Positions 41,692-51,665 of a stretch of DNA of 64,000 bases are shown here, piece by piece. Source of the DNA: Thermosipho sp. (in: thermotogales) (GTDB taxonomy: Bacteria; Thermotogota; Thermotogae; Thermotogales; Fervidobacteriaceae). Below the pieces are notes generated by a model that did no database searches, was not told the origin of the DNA, and saw only the letters and a program-made list of their open reading frames with translations. The position numbers and the translations under genes are program-made. Location of the stretch: positions 1 through 64,000 of the forward strand of contig JACDOA010000001.1 of NCBI GenBank assembly GCA_017656335.1, written 5' to 3'. Each line of letters begins with the position of its first letter. Position 1 is the first letter of the stretch.

Positions 41692-42143
41692 AATTCATTC
41701 CCCCCATAACTATTTGATATTATTAATTTTATTGTTCCTTCTGATGTATCCAAAACAATCAACTGATATTTTGAAGCCTTTAAAATATAATATCTTTGTG
41801 AAATCAATTCTTTGATATCATATTTCTTTACTGTATTGTTTTCTAGCACGTATACGACTTTTTCTTCATTTTCAAAATAAAATCCTAAAAATTTAATTTC
41901 TTCTACGATTGGATAACCTCCTCCACTAATATCAGAAAAATTAACATTTAAAAGATACGGCTCAAAAAACGAAACATCATTAATTTCAATAAAATTCTTT
42001 GTTAAATCTCTATAATTAGTTTTTGGAATATTTTTAGAAATCGAAGTAGAAACAGTAGAAGTAGAACTTCTGTTAATTAAAACATAAATTATTATCACAA
42101 ATATTATTATAAACAAAATAATAAGTAAAAGCTTCTTATTCAA
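41688..42143 (-). CDS. Small membrane-anchored pilus assembly protein, PilP-like by position
   Basis: N-terminal TM, overlaps secretin start; TTG start; no clear sequence signature. Confidence 0.5.
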   Translation of the reverse strand: MNKKLLLIILFIIIFVIIIYVLINRSSTSTVSTSISKNIPKTNYRDLTKNFIEINDVSFFEPYLLNVNFSDISGGGYPIVEEIKFLGFYFENEEKVVYVLENNTVKKYDIKELISQRYYILKASKYQLIVLDTSEGTIKLIISNSYGGNEL

Positions 42144-42567
42144 TTAAATCACCTACCTTTAAGTAGAAATCTATATTTGCTTCTTCAAGTCTATCAAAAA
42201 CGAATGGAAATTTAGTATTAACTCTTATTTCCAATTGTTCTATTAAAGTTGTTCTAGAATTCAATAAACCTTTAAACAAACCCAAAAATTCTGATTTTTC
42301 AAAACTACGATTAATTATATTTTTGCTATCAAAATACTTGGGGAGTTCTTTTCTAAAAGTATCAGATTGAAAATCTTTTTTTAAAAGATTCAATTCATTC
42401 TCTTTTTGTTCATAAAGTAAAATTAATTCATTCAATTGCTTTGTTTCCTTATCCAAATGTTCAATAAAAGATCTTTGAATTATCAAAAAATAATACAGTG
42501 CAAAAAAAATCGATGTTATTAATATTATTATTATAAATATTATTGAAAACCTTCTATTTAAATTCAT
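42136..42567 (-). CDS. PilO-like pilus assembly protein
   Basis: N-terminal TM plus coiled coil; position between PilN-like and secretin. Confidence 0.55.
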   Translation of the reverse strand: MNLNRRFSIIFIIIILITSIFFALYYFLIIQRSFIEHLDKETKQLNELILLYEQKENELNLLKKDFQSDTFRKELPKYFDSKNIINRSFEKSEFLGLFKGLLNSRTTLIEQLEIRVNTKFPFVFDRLEEANIDFYLKVGDLIE

Positions 42568-43145
42568 AAAGATCCCTCCAAAATATACTCAAACATTTTA
42601 AAAGTACCAAACAAAGTTTTTGTTGAATTCAAATAAATACTGGGATCCTTATATATAACCTTTAAATTTTTAATTATATCTTCTATTTTTAATTGTGGTG
42701 ATTCGGAAAATTCGTAAAACCTAACAAAGTACTTGTTTGAATTTAATTGTATGAAATCTATAAAAAACTCGGTATTATTATTCTCACTAGTAATATTGTT
42801 AAATTCATTAAGTAAAACCTGTAAAAAATACTTAGACCTTAATGTTTCATTGTAATAGTCATGATAACTTTCAATTTTTTTTGTTATACCAAGAATTTTA
42901 TTGTTATAATTCACAATTTCGCTTTTTATAATTTGTGGAGCATTTTTAATATCATTAACACTAACAATATTAAAAACTTTAGGGTATTTTATAGCAATTT
43001 CATTGATTTTCCATTGACTCCAAACAAATGAATAAAACATAATTGATATAAATGGTATTAAAGCAATGGCTAAATAAACTAAAAATTTTTGTAATGATAT
43101 TTTTGGAATTTTTTTAGTGTATAAATTTAACTTTTCCAATTTCAT
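42564..43145 (-). CDS. PilN-like pilus assembly protein
   Basis: KLEKLNLYTKKI start, single TM; position after PilM-like. Confidence 0.6.
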   Translation of the reverse strand: MKLEKLNLYTKKIPKISLQKFLVYLAIALIPFISIMFYSFVWSQWKINEIAIKYPKVFNIVSVNDIKNAPQIIKSEIVNYNNKILGITKKIESYHDYYNETLRSKYFLQVLLNEFNNITSENNNTEFFIDFIQLNSNKYFVRFYEFSESPQLKIEDIIKNLKVIYKDPSIYLNSTKTLFGTFKMFEYILEGSL

Positions 43146-44055
43146 TCCCCCCTCTCACTAATAGACCCATGCAACCAAGATAAGAGTAATTTTCAATAGA
43201 AAAATTTAATTGTGGTCCAACAAACTTTTTACTAAGTATTTCACCTAACGTATAATTTTCTTCAATTGAGTCATTAACTAGCTTTGAATCAGTTATTATA
43301 GTTATTCCATTTAAAATGTCACTAGATACTTCTCCATTAGTGGAATTTATTGAAATTAAAATTTCTCTCTCAATTTCGGATATAAAATCAACAATTAAAG
43401 ATTTTAAAAATTGTTTTGTTCTATCTATTAATTCCGGATCATTTGAATTTTCAATATCATAAATACTTTCTCCAAATTCATCATGAATTATTCTATTTAA
43501 ATACTCTAGATTAAGATATGAAAATCTCATAAATTTCAAATTATTGTCCATTAATATCATCGTTCCTGAATAATCATTAGAGATAACAAAATACAAATTC
43601 AATCCAACAAATCTTTTTAACATTAACATTTCTTTAAGAATATCAGGGTAAAGTATATCAGGTTCTGGAATACCAAATGAAGTAATATTGTCTAAATATT
43701 GATTTAATTCATATTTTTTTACTACAAATACATTAATTTTGTCAACAAATGGCTTGACGTAATCAAAATACAATTCTTCAGGTTCCATACCCAAGTTCTG
43801 TGAAACTTCAATTTGTAAATATTCTTTTAATTCTTTTTCCTTTGTTATGCCTGGTACATCAATTGATAAGTGAAGAAGTAAATCCCAAGGAAGGTTTACA
43901 ACAATTAAATCATCGGATTGAAATTTCAGATTGGAGTTAAATTCATTCATTTCCTTAATCTTAACTTTATTAAACATATAATTACCAATACCATAAAAGA
44001 CATTTTTATTACGAATATCAAACGAAATTATTCTTCTCCCAAATATATTTATCAA
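43114..44055 (-). CDS. PilM-like actin-fold pilus assembly protein
   Basis: Position; VVNLPWDLLLHLSIDVPGITKEKELKEYLQIEVSQNLGMEPEELYFDY typical PilM region; TTG start with gggggat. Confidence 0.7.
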   Translation of the reverse strand: MINIFGRRIISFDIRNKNVFYGIGNYMFNKVKIKEMNEFNSNLKFQSDDLIVVNLPWDLLLHLSIDVPGITKEKELKEYLQIEVSQNLGMEPEELYFDYVKPFVDKINVFVVKKYELNQYLDNITSFGIPEPDILYPDILKEMLMLKRFVGLNLYFVISNDYSGTMILMDNNLKFMRFSYLNLEYLNRIIHDEFGESIYDIENSNDPELIDRTKQFLKSLIVDFISEIEREILISINSTNGEVSSDILNGITIITDSKLVNDSIEENYTLGEILSKKFVGPQLNFSIENYSYLGCMGLLVRGGNEIGKVKFIH

Positions 44056-44068
44056 TTTTTATCCCCCC

Positions 44069-44413
44069 TTATTTCGCGTTAACTTCAAATGTAATTGGTT
44101 CAATAGAGATCCCATCGAAAGTACCTCCACTCACCCATTTAAAAGGAACTATATTAAGTTCAGAATTATAAAATAAATCATTATCGATTCTTTTAAGAAT
44201 ATTCGAATCACTCATAGAAAAATAGATTTTAAAAATGCCATCATGATATTTCAAATAATCTCCTTTAGATTTCCATAAACCGCAATAAACATATGTTGAA
44301 AGAAATTCTTCTTTCAACAAATTTTTATCTAAGATTCTAAAAACTCCAAAAATTGAAATTGAAAACACTAAAATGGAAATAGTAATTATTACCAAAACTT
44401 CTAAATAACTCAT
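44069..44413 (-). CDS. Pilin/pseudopilin-like protein without a leader peptide
   Basis: MSYLEVLVIITISILVFSISIFGVFRIL aligns with mature pilin FTLIEVLV.. with Glu at position 5; in-frame TAA immediately before ATG. Confidence 0.6.
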   Translation of the reverse strand: MSYLEVLVIITISILVFSISIFGVFRILDKNLLKEEFLSTYVYCGLWKSKGDYLKYHDGIFKIYFSMSDSNILKRIDNDLFYNSELNIVPFKWVSGGTFDGISIEPITFEVNAK

Positions 44414-44418
44414 TTAAC

Positions 44419-45621
44419 TTATCCTCCAATTGTAGATTGCATGGAGAAAATAGTGGAGTACATTGTGTAAGCTAAAAAAGCTATAAATAAACCAACAAAA
44501 GCAATCATCATTGGTTCTATTAATGATAATAATTTCTTTGTGTCTTGTTGAATTTGATCTTCAAAAAAACTAGCAACTTTATCCATCACAATATCAAGTT
44601 GACCAGTTTCTTCGCCAGTACCAACCATTTCATAAATTATTTGAGGAAATACTTTTTCTGATTTCAGAGCATTTTTTAAAGTACTTCCCGATTTTACCTT
44701 ATCCTGAACATTTTTTATTTTATTTATAAATTTTTTATTATTTGAAGCTTTAGCTGCCATTTCCAAAGCATCTATAACAGAAACTCCACTACCTATTAAG
44801 ACTCCGAAAGTCCTACAAAATCTTTCTTGAGTAATTTTTTCCCTCAATTTTCTAACAGGTGGAATTAAATTCCCAAAAAATTCTTTAGTCATTTCTCCAT
44901 ATTTAGTCCTAAAAAACACAATAAGTCCAATAAAAACTCCAAAAACAACTAATATTGAGGCTAGCCAATTATTTGTTAAAATATGATTTAATTTCATTAA
45001 AAATCCAATCATACCAGAATTTGGAATTCGATTTCCAAAAGCACTAAACAATTTAGGCAATATAAATACACTTATAACTACTACAACTACAACGGCAAAA
45101 CTTAAAATGAAAGTAGGATAAACCATTGCAGATTTCACCTGTTGCTGCATCTTATTAACATTTTCATAATAATTTGCCAGTTTTTTTAAAGTAACATCTA
45201 AAACTCCACCTTCTTCACCGGCTTTAATCATATTTATCAATACTTCATCAAATACACCTTGTTTTTCAATTGCTTCTGAAAATGAACTACCCCCATCAAG
45301 CTCATTAATTACGTTTTTCAAAACATTTCTAAATCTTTTAGTAAACATCTGTTGCTCTTGTAATACCGCAAGAGCATCTCTTATTCTTATTCCAGCACTG
45401 ATCATTGTTTCCAATTGTCTTGCAAACAAAACAATATCATTTAATGGTATAGTAAAAAGGTTTTTGAAGGGATTCAGATTCAAAGCACGTACTTCTTTTA
45501 TCTCTAAAACCGCAAAACCATTAGATCTCAGCCTAAAAATAGCTTCCTTTAAATTATCTGCTTCAATTGTACCAGTAACTCTCTTTCTCTCCTTATTAAT
45601 TGCTGTATATTTAAAAACCAA
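44419..45621 (-). CDS. Type II secretion F/PilC inner membrane protein
   Basis: FARQLETMISAGIRIRDAL, YPTFILSFAVVVVVV, second repeat FCRTFGVLIGSGVSVIDALEMAA; TTG start. Confidence 0.94.
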   Translation of the reverse strand: MVFKYTAINKERKRVTGTIEADNLKEAIFRLRSNGFAVLEIKEVRALNLNPFKNLFTIPLNDIVLFARQLETMISAGIRIRDALAVLQEQQMFTKRFRNVLKNVINELDGGSSFSEAIEKQGVFDEVLINMIKAGEEGGVLDVTLKKLANYYENVNKMQQQVKSAMVYPTFILSFAVVVVVVISVFILPKLFSAFGNRIPNSGMIGFLMKLNHILTNNWLASILVVFGVFIGLIVFFRTKYGEMTKEFFGNLIPPVRKLREKITQERFCRTFGVLIGSGVSVIDALEMAAKASNNKKFINKIKNVQDKVKSGSTLKNALKSEKVFPQIIYEMVGTGEETGQLDIVMDKVASFFEDQIQQDTKKLLSLIEPMMIAFVGLFIAFLAYTMYSTIFSMQSTIGG

Positions 45622-46288
45622 TATATCCCCCCCTCAAAACTTCACCATTATTCACTGTATAAATTTCGCCAGGAATCTTTTCAAATTTTTCAATATCATG
45701 CGTTACTATTAAAAGGCTTTTTTTATCCAATTTGCTCCATTCAATTAAGAATTTAATGATTTTTTCCTCTGAAATAAAATCAAGACTAGCTGTAGGTTCG
45801 TCCAAAATTAACAGTTCAGGATCATGAGCAATTGCAGATGCTATAGCAACTCTCCTTTGTTCCCCTCCCGATAAACTAAAGGGATTTTTTTCAAGCATTT
45901 CGTCATCTATATCTAATATATCTTTTATTAAACTTATTCTTTCGTCAATATTAATAATATTAAAATTTTTCATCGAAAACATTAATTCATCCTTAACTGT
46001 TTCAGAAAAAAATTGCCTTTCTGGAAATTGAAAAGCAAATCCTATTTTCCTCCGGTATTTGTATGGGTTTTTGTATGGATTTTGATAATCTACATATATT
46101 ATACCAGAAGTTGGTTTAATTAAAAAATCAATTAAATATAAAAGGGTTGTTTTACCAGAACCTGTTTTTCCGAGCAAATATATTACATCATTTTGTTTAA
46201 TCTTTAAATTTACATTTTTCAATACAACTTTTTCTAATGGTGTTCCTTTATTATAAATAAACGATACATTTTTAAGCTCGATTGTCAT
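45611..46288 (-). CDS. ABC transporter ATP-binding protein (ECF/CbiO-like)
   Basis: GKTGSGKTTLLY, FQFPERQFFSETVKDEL, LSGGEQRRVAIASAIA, LLILDEPTASLD. Confidence 0.88.
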   Translation of the reverse strand: MTIELKNVSFIYNKGTPLEKVVLKNVNLKIKQNDVIYLLGKTGSGKTTLLYLIDFLIKPTSGIIYVDYQNPYKNPYKYRRKIGFAFQFPERQFFSETVKDELMFSMKNFNIINIDERISLIKDILDIDDEMLEKNPFSLSGGEQRRVAIASAIAHDPELLILDEPTASLDFISEEKIIKFLIEWSKLDKKSLLIVTHDIEKFEKIPGEIYTVNNGEVLRGGYIGF

Positions 46289-46896
46289 AATTTTGTGGAT
46301 TGATAAACTCTTATACCTCCTTGTTTAATTAATTCCCTAACATTTCCAAAAATTCTCTTCATAAAATCTCTTATTCTTTTTCCACCTTTATTGTGATAGG
46401 CTACAATTGTCAATGTACCATTTTTTTCTAAATGTTCAGGAGCTTCAGATACCAATTTCATCCAAACATCCTTTCCTGCAACAATGGGAGGGTTAGAAAC
46501 AATATGGTCAAATTTCACATCTTTCCAAATTTCATACAAGTTTCCTTGTTTTATCTTTGCATCTATATTGTTAAGATTTAAATTAATCTTTGCAAATTCA
46601 ACTGCTCTTTTATTAATATCACTCATGAACAATTTAATATTTGGATATTCTTTTTTTAAGGTTATTCCAACTAATCCATAGCCACAACCAATATCCAAAA
46701 CTTTTCCATTATTAATTGAATCAGTTTTTAATAATGTTTCTAATAGTACTTTAGAAGCTTTATCAATTTTTCCAAAAGAATAGACTCCAGAAGGAGTTTT
46801 AAATTTATATTTATGTTCATTTGGCAAAACCAATTCAATTTCTTTGACTTTCAATTTGCTTGATGGATTTTCTGTGTAATAATGCTCAAACATCAT
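46285..46896 (-). CDS. Class I SAM-dependent methyltransferase (RsmC/small MTase type)
   Basis: HYYTENPSSK, VLDIGCGYGLVGI, FDHIVSNPPI (NPP motif); ATG at 46896 with ggagg RBS. Confidence 0.87.
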   Translation of the reverse strand: MMFEHYYTENPSSKLKVKEIELVLPNEHKYKFKTPSGVYSFGKIDKASKVLLETLLKTDSINNGKVLDIGCGYGLVGITLKKEYPNIKLFMSDINKRAVEFAKINLNLNNIDAKIKQGNLYEIWKDVKFDHIVSNPPIVAGKDVWMKLVSEAPEHLEKNGTLTIVAYHNKGGKRIRDFMKRIFGNVRELIKQGGIRVYQSTKL

Positions 46897-47353
46897 TTTT
46901 AACCTCCAAAATCTTATGCTCACCAAAAATCAATGGTTTATCATTACGAAACAATTTTTCAGATATAACTTTTCCAATAAACAAAGTATGATCACCTGCA
47001 TCATATTTATTGACTATTTCACATTCAATAAATGCGAGAGAATCTTTAATTACAGGTAAATTTTTTTCAGAAAAAGAAAATTCAACATCTTTAAATTTAT
47101 CGTAATTTCCTCCTGAATAAGTTCCAAATAATTCTGCAATTTGTTTCTGTTTATTTGACAAAATACAAATACCAAAATAACGAGAATTCATCAATAATTC
47201 ATGACTGAATCTAGATTTTCCGATTGATATTGCAATTAATTTTGGATTAATAGAAACCCTTGTAATCCATGCTACTGTAATTCCATTGATCTTGTTTTTA
47301 TAGTTCATTGTTACAACCACAATAGATGAATATAATTTGCCTATTACAGCCAT
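46886..47353 (-). CDS. Flavin reductase domain protein
   Basis: VVVVTMNYKNKINGITVAWITRVSINPKLIAISIGKSRFSHELL; HTLFIGKV. Confidence 0.85.
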   Translation of the reverse strand: MAVIGKLYSSIVVVTMNYKNKINGITVAWITRVSINPKLIAISIGKSRFSHELLMNSRYFGICILSNKQKQIAELFGTYSGGNYDKFKDVEFSFSEKNLPVIKDSLAFIECEIVNKYDAGDHTLFIGKVISEKLFRNDKPLIFGEHKILEVKNDV

Positions 47354-47414
47354 TAAATCACCTCAAAAATATTATAACATATTCAAATAAAAAAGTTTTA
47401 AAGAAAAAAATTAA

Positions 47415-47423
47415 TGATATAAT
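47415..47423 (+). promoter_or_regulatory. Extended -10 (TGATATAAT) for tkt
   Basis: tgatataat 60 nt upstream of start. Confidence 0.5.
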
Positions 47424-47482
47424 AAAGAAGAAGCTTAAAATTTTCATTATCTATCAAATTAATTTTTAGGGAGGTGTATATT

Positions 47483-49351
47483 TTGAATGTTGAACAACTT
47501 AAAGAAACAGCAAGACAATGTAGAGGTGATATTTTAAAAATGACTTCTGTTGCCCAATCAGGACATCCTGGTGGTTCTTTGTCTTCTATAGATTTATTAG
47601 TTTCTCTTTATTCTTTTGCAAATGTATATCCTGAAAATCCCTGGAATGAAAATAGGGATAGAATTATCATCAGCCATGGACATATTTCTCCAGCCGTCTA
47701 CAGTACCTTAGCAGCTTATGGATTTGTTGATAGAGAAAAAGTTATATCTGGTTTCAGACATCCTTCAAGCATTTTTGAAGGACATATAACCAGAGGTATT
47801 CCAGGTGTCGAATGGACAACAGGTAATTTAGGACAAGGATTGTCTGCAGGTGTAGGAATGGCTTTAGCCGCAAAATTAAAAAATGCCAAATATCACGTAT
47901 TTGTTTTAATGAGTGATGGTGAAAGTGCAAAAGGTCAGGTTACAGAAGCAAGAAGAACTGCTACAAAATATAAATTAGATAATTTGACAGTTTTGATTGA
48001 TTATAATGATATTCAGATAAGTGGTAGAGCAAGTGAAATTATGTATGTAAATATTTTAGATGAGTACAAAGCTGCTGGTTGGAAAGTTATTGAAATAAAT
48101 GGTCATGATTATGAACAAATTTTATCTGCTTTAAAAATCGCTAAGAATGATGGAAGTCCAACAGTGGTAATTGCACATACTATAATTGGTAAAGGTATAT
48201 CTTTTATGGAAGATAAACCAGATTATCATGGAAAACCACTTAATAATGAAGAATTAGAAAAAGCATTAAAAGAACTAAATATAGAAAATGATATCGAAAA
48301 ATTTCTTAAAATCAGAAATGAATTACCAATTGTCGAACATGAAAAAACAAAACTTGAATATGAAATTAATTTGGTTCCTGGTAAACCAAGAACTTATGCC
48401 GAAAAAAACGACAACAGAACAGCTTTAGGAAGAGCTATAGCTGATTTGGCACTTGCAAATAATAATGTTGTTGCTGTTGATTGCGACTTAAAAGGTTCAG
48501 TTAAATTAAATATCTTAGAACACGAAAGAGCTGACAGATTAATCGAAATAGGTGTTCAAGAACATAATGCTGCAACTCTTGCTGGGGCACTAAGTGTTGA
48601 AGGATTTATCACATTTTTTGCTGATTTTGGTGTTTTTGGAATTGACGAAACTTTTAATCAACATAGGCTTAATGCAATAAATAATACTAACTTAAAAGTT
48701 GTTGTCACACATTGTGGAATTGATGTGGGAGAAGATGGAAAAACTCATCATGCACTAAATTATATTTCAGCGCCAACAGCGTGGTACGATTATAAAGTAA
48801 TTGTTCCTGCTGATCCAAATCAAACTGACAAAGCTGTTAGATATGTCGCAACCAAATATGGAAACTTTGTTATTGCAGTGGGAAGAAGTAAAGTTGATCC
48901 AATCAAAAAAGAAGATGGAACACTTTTCTTCGATGAAAATTATGGTTTTGAATATGGAAAGATAGATGTTTTGAGAGATGGAAACGACTTGGTTGTAATA
49001 ACGATGGGTTCAGTTATTCCAAATGCTATTGAAGCTGTTGACGAATTAAGAAAACGCGGAAAAGATATAGCATTATTAAATATTTCTTGTCCTTTAGATC
49101 TTGATGAAGAAACTTTGGCCAGATATTCAAGAACAAAAATATTAGTTCTTGAAGATCATAATGTTTTTAACGGTCTTGGAAGTATTATAGAATCAAAATT
49201 GTTTGAAATGAAAATTTTACCCGAAAAATTTCTTAAAGTAGGTATTGACAGATTTCCAGTTTCTGGAAATTATAAATATCTCTTTAAGATATTTGGACTT
49301 GATAAGGATGGAATCATTAAAAGCATCAATTTATTACTTGAAGACAATTAA
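47483..49351 (+). CDS. tkt: Transketolase
   Basis: SGHPGGSLSSIDLLVSLY, TTGNLGQGLSAGVGMALA, LMSDGESAKGQ, THCGIDVGEDGKTHHA; TTG start after gggaggt. Confidence 0.93.
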   Translation: MNVEQLKETARQCRGDILKMTSVAQSGHPGGSLSSIDLLVSLYSFANVYPENPWNENRDRIIISHGHISPAVYSTLAAYGFVDREKVISGFRHPSSIFEGHITRGIPGVEWTTGNLGQGLSAGVGMALAAKLKNAKYHVFVLMSDGESAKGQVTEARRTATKYKLDNLTVLIDYNDIQISGRASEIMYVNILDEYKAAGWKVIEINGHDYEQILSALKIAKNDGSPTVVIAHTIIGKGISFMEDKPDYHGKPLNNEELEKALKELNIENDIEKFLKIRNELPIVEHEKTKLEYEINLVPGKPRTYAEKNDNRTALGRAIADLALANNNVVAVDCDLKGSVKLNILEHERADRLIEIGVQEHNAATLAGALSVEGFITFFADFGVFGIDETFNQHRLNAINNTNLKVVVTHCGIDVGEDGKTHHALNYISAPTAWYDYKVIVPADPNQTDKAVRYVATKYGNFVIAVGRSKVDPIKKEDGTLFFDENYGFEYGKIDVLRDGNDLVVITMGSVIPNAIEAVDELRKRGKDIALLNISCPLDLDEETLARYSRTKILVLEDHNVFNGLGSIIESKLFEMKILPEKFLKVGIDRFPVSGNYKYLFKIFGLDKDGIIKSINLLLEDN

Positions 49352-49378
49352 AAAAGGGAGCAAAGCTCCCTTTTTTGT
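49350..49378. terminator. Bidirectional terminator
   Basis: aaaaaagggagc-aaa-gctcccttttttg between convergent genes. Confidence 0.88.
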
Positions 49379-49396
49379 TTAGTTAACTTACTTAAA

Positions 49397-50560
49397 TTAT
49401 GGTAACGTATTAAATAATACAAACGCCGAAACTCCAGCGGCTAGTACTGAAAGTATTAGTGAAACTATAGACAATGCATTGGGTTTAGACGTTACTTCTT
49501 CAAGATTTTGTAGTTTAGTATTTATTTCATTTAAATTTTCCTCGGTATTAGTTTTAAAGGACGAATAATCATTTTTTAGACCTTCAAGATCAGTTATTTT
49601 TGTTTCATAAGTATTTAATTTATCTTCAAGTTGATTTAATGATGTGGTTAAATTGTTTATTGTTTTGTTCATATTTGCAGCATATGACTGATAATCAACT
49701 TTTAACTGTGAAAAATCACCAGATAACGCTGCTATACGTGAGTCTAATGTTTTATAGTTAGATGATACATATTCTTCTAAAGATGTTAATTTTGTATTGG
49801 TATCGTTTATTGATTGTAGAATTGTTGCAATTGATTCATTTGTCTTAGTAATTTGATCATCAAAATTTTTATTGACTGTTTGAAGATCAGTTCTTAAAAC
49901 ACTTACATCTCCACTCAAAGAATCAACTTTTGTTGCTAATTCACTAAAACTTTTATTTAAATTTTCTATACTTACCTTATCTGCTTTTGCATTTAAATTA
50001 TCACTTAAAGTAGCAATATCAGTTTTAATTTTCTCTATTTCTGCATTGCTTGATAAATTATTTATCTTTTCCTCTAAATTTGAAATTTTTTCCAAATTGT
50101 CATTTGTTAAATTTTTAACTTGAGCAAATTCAAATGTGAAGTTTTTCATATCATCCTTAATATTAACTAAAGAAGTTTTTAACTCACTTACATCATTTGA
50201 TAAAACTTGAACAGTATCTTTTAATGAACTCAAAGAATCAATTTTATTCAAAGCTGTACTCACTAAATCAGAAAGAGTTAAAACTTGTTCCCGAATCTTT
50301 TCGACATTAGCTGATCCTGATATTGCCTCATCTATCCTATCTTGAATATTCTGCAATAATCTGTACAATGCAACAGCAACCTGATACCTCGTCATCGATT
50401 GATTACCTTGAAATGTACCGTCAGGCATACCACTTACAATACCCAATTTTGAGAGTTCATTAACCGCATCATAAGCCCAATGATTAACTGGAACATCTTT
50501 AAAAGATGCAAAAGATAAAATTGAGACAATCAATAACACAACTAAAATAACTTTTTTCAT
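49397..50560 (-). CDS. SLH-domain coiled-coil outer membrane anchor, Omp-alpha-like
   Basis: Signal peptide, SLH domain FKDVPVNHWAYDAVNELSKLGIVSGMPDGTFQGNQSMTRYQVAVALYRLL, long coiled coil, C-terminal TM SIVSLILSVLAAGVSAFVLF. Confidence 0.88.
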   Translation of the reverse strand: MKKVILVVLLIVSILSFASFKDVPVNHWAYDAVNELSKLGIVSGMPDGTFQGNQSMTRYQVAVALYRLLQNIQDRIDEAISGSANVEKIREQVLTLSDLVSTALNKIDSLSSLKDTVQVLSNDVSELKTSLVNIKDDMKNFTFEFAQVKNLTNDNLEKISNLEEKINNLSSNAEIEKIKTDIATLSDNLNAKADKVSIENLNKSFSELATKVDSLSGDVSVLRTDLQTVNKNFDDQITKTNESIATILQSINDTNTKLTSLEEYVSSNYKTLDSRIAALSGDFSQLKVDYQSYAANMNKTINNLTTSLNQLEDKLNTYETKITDLEGLKNDYSSFKTNTEENLNEINTKLQNLEEVTSKPNALSIVSLILSVLAAGVSAFVLFNTLP

Positions 50561-50593
50561 ATTCACACCTCCTTAATAATTTTTTAAATAAAA

Positions 50594-51136
50594 TTATTTG
50601 TTATTTTTGTTATTATTTTCAAGCAATTTTTTCCACCTTTTATAACCCAAAAAAATTGTAATTAGTGGAAAAAAAGATAAAACGATAACTCCAATGAACT
50701 TTGCATAGGTTACATTCCAAGAAAACAAATAGTGTCCAAAAATTGCTATTCCAACAACTACTGAAAAAAGAGAAGACCATAATACAATTCCTGAACTGAT
50801 ATCTTTTATTATTTTTACTACAGGGTGATATTCGTAAATGAAGAAATCCAATAAATTTTCTATCAATGTGTTTATTAATTCAGATAAAATTACAAAAAAT
50901 ACTGAGAAAAAAAGCCATATAAAATCATTTTTATCAATAGGTAAAAAAATAGAAAGTAAAAGAACAAAAAAACCAATTAAAAAATGAATTCTTAAATTTC
51001 TTTCTTGAATAATTGAAAAAATAATTCCATCAATTGCATGTGTAAATGATTCTTTTAAATTACTCGAACCCAATTGTTCTTTTGGGTTTCCTTTCGATTC
51101 TTGGTTTATAAACTTTCTTCGTGAGCGTTGTTCCAT
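50594..51136 (-). CDS. Diacylglycerol/undecaprenol kinase
   Basis: LKESFTHAIDGIIFSIIQERNLRIHF; ELINTLIENLLDF; VKIIKDISSGIVL; start uncertain. Confidence 0.88.
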   Translation of the reverse strand: MEQRSRRKFINQESKGNPKEQLGSSNLKESFTHAIDGIIFSIIQERNLRIHFLIGFFVLLLSIFLPIDKNDFIWLFFSVFFVILSELINTLIENLLDFFIYEYHPVVKIIKDISSGIVLWSSLFSVVVGIAIFGHYLFSWNVTYAKFIGVIVLSFFPLITIFLGYKRWKKLLENNNKNNK

Positions 51137-51662
51137 ACTTCACCGCCTCAATGTTGTTTTTTAAATGTCGAGGATTCACATTCTCTTCTAAAGATTTAAT
51201 AACGTTTTCTAAACTAACTAGTGAAGTAGCTTTTATCATTACCCCAAGCATGATCATATTAGCATAAATTTCAGAATTAAATTTTTCATAAGAAATTTTA
51301 GATGCAGGAATATGAATCACCCTTTTAGTCATTCTAAAAATATTATAAGGTAAATCTTTAATATAGGTATCATCGATTATAATTATACCATTATTTTTCA
51401 CATATTTACACTGTTGAATCATTGAGGGATGTAATATCATTAATATATCAAAAATTGTGGCTTTGGGAAAATCAATAGGAGACTCTGAAACTAAAAGGTC
51501 ACAATAACTTGGCCCACCTCTAACTTGAGCTGTATAATTTTGGGTTTGTATAACGTATTTACCAGAATCAACTAAAGCTTTTGCAAGAACAAGTCCAGTT
51601 ATAATATTACCCTGCCCTCCTATTCCAGCTATTCTTATTGAAAATGGTCTTGAAATATTCAT
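51060..51662 (-). CDS. 2-oxoacid:ferredoxin oxidoreductase gamma subunit (KorC type)
   Basis: IRIAGIGGQGNIITGLVLAKAL; QNYTAQVRGGPSYCDL. Confidence 0.9.
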   Translation of the reverse strand: MNISRPFSIRIAGIGGQGNIITGLVLAKALVDSGKYVIQTQNYTAQVRGGPSYCDLLVSESPIDFPKATIFDILMILHPSMIQQCKYVKNNGIIIIDDTYIKDLPYNIFRMTKRVIHIPASKISYEKFNSEIYANMIMLGVMIKATSLVSLENVIKSLEENVNPRHLKNNIEAVKYGTTLTKKVYKPRIERKPKRTIGFE

Positions 51663-51665
51663 TAA

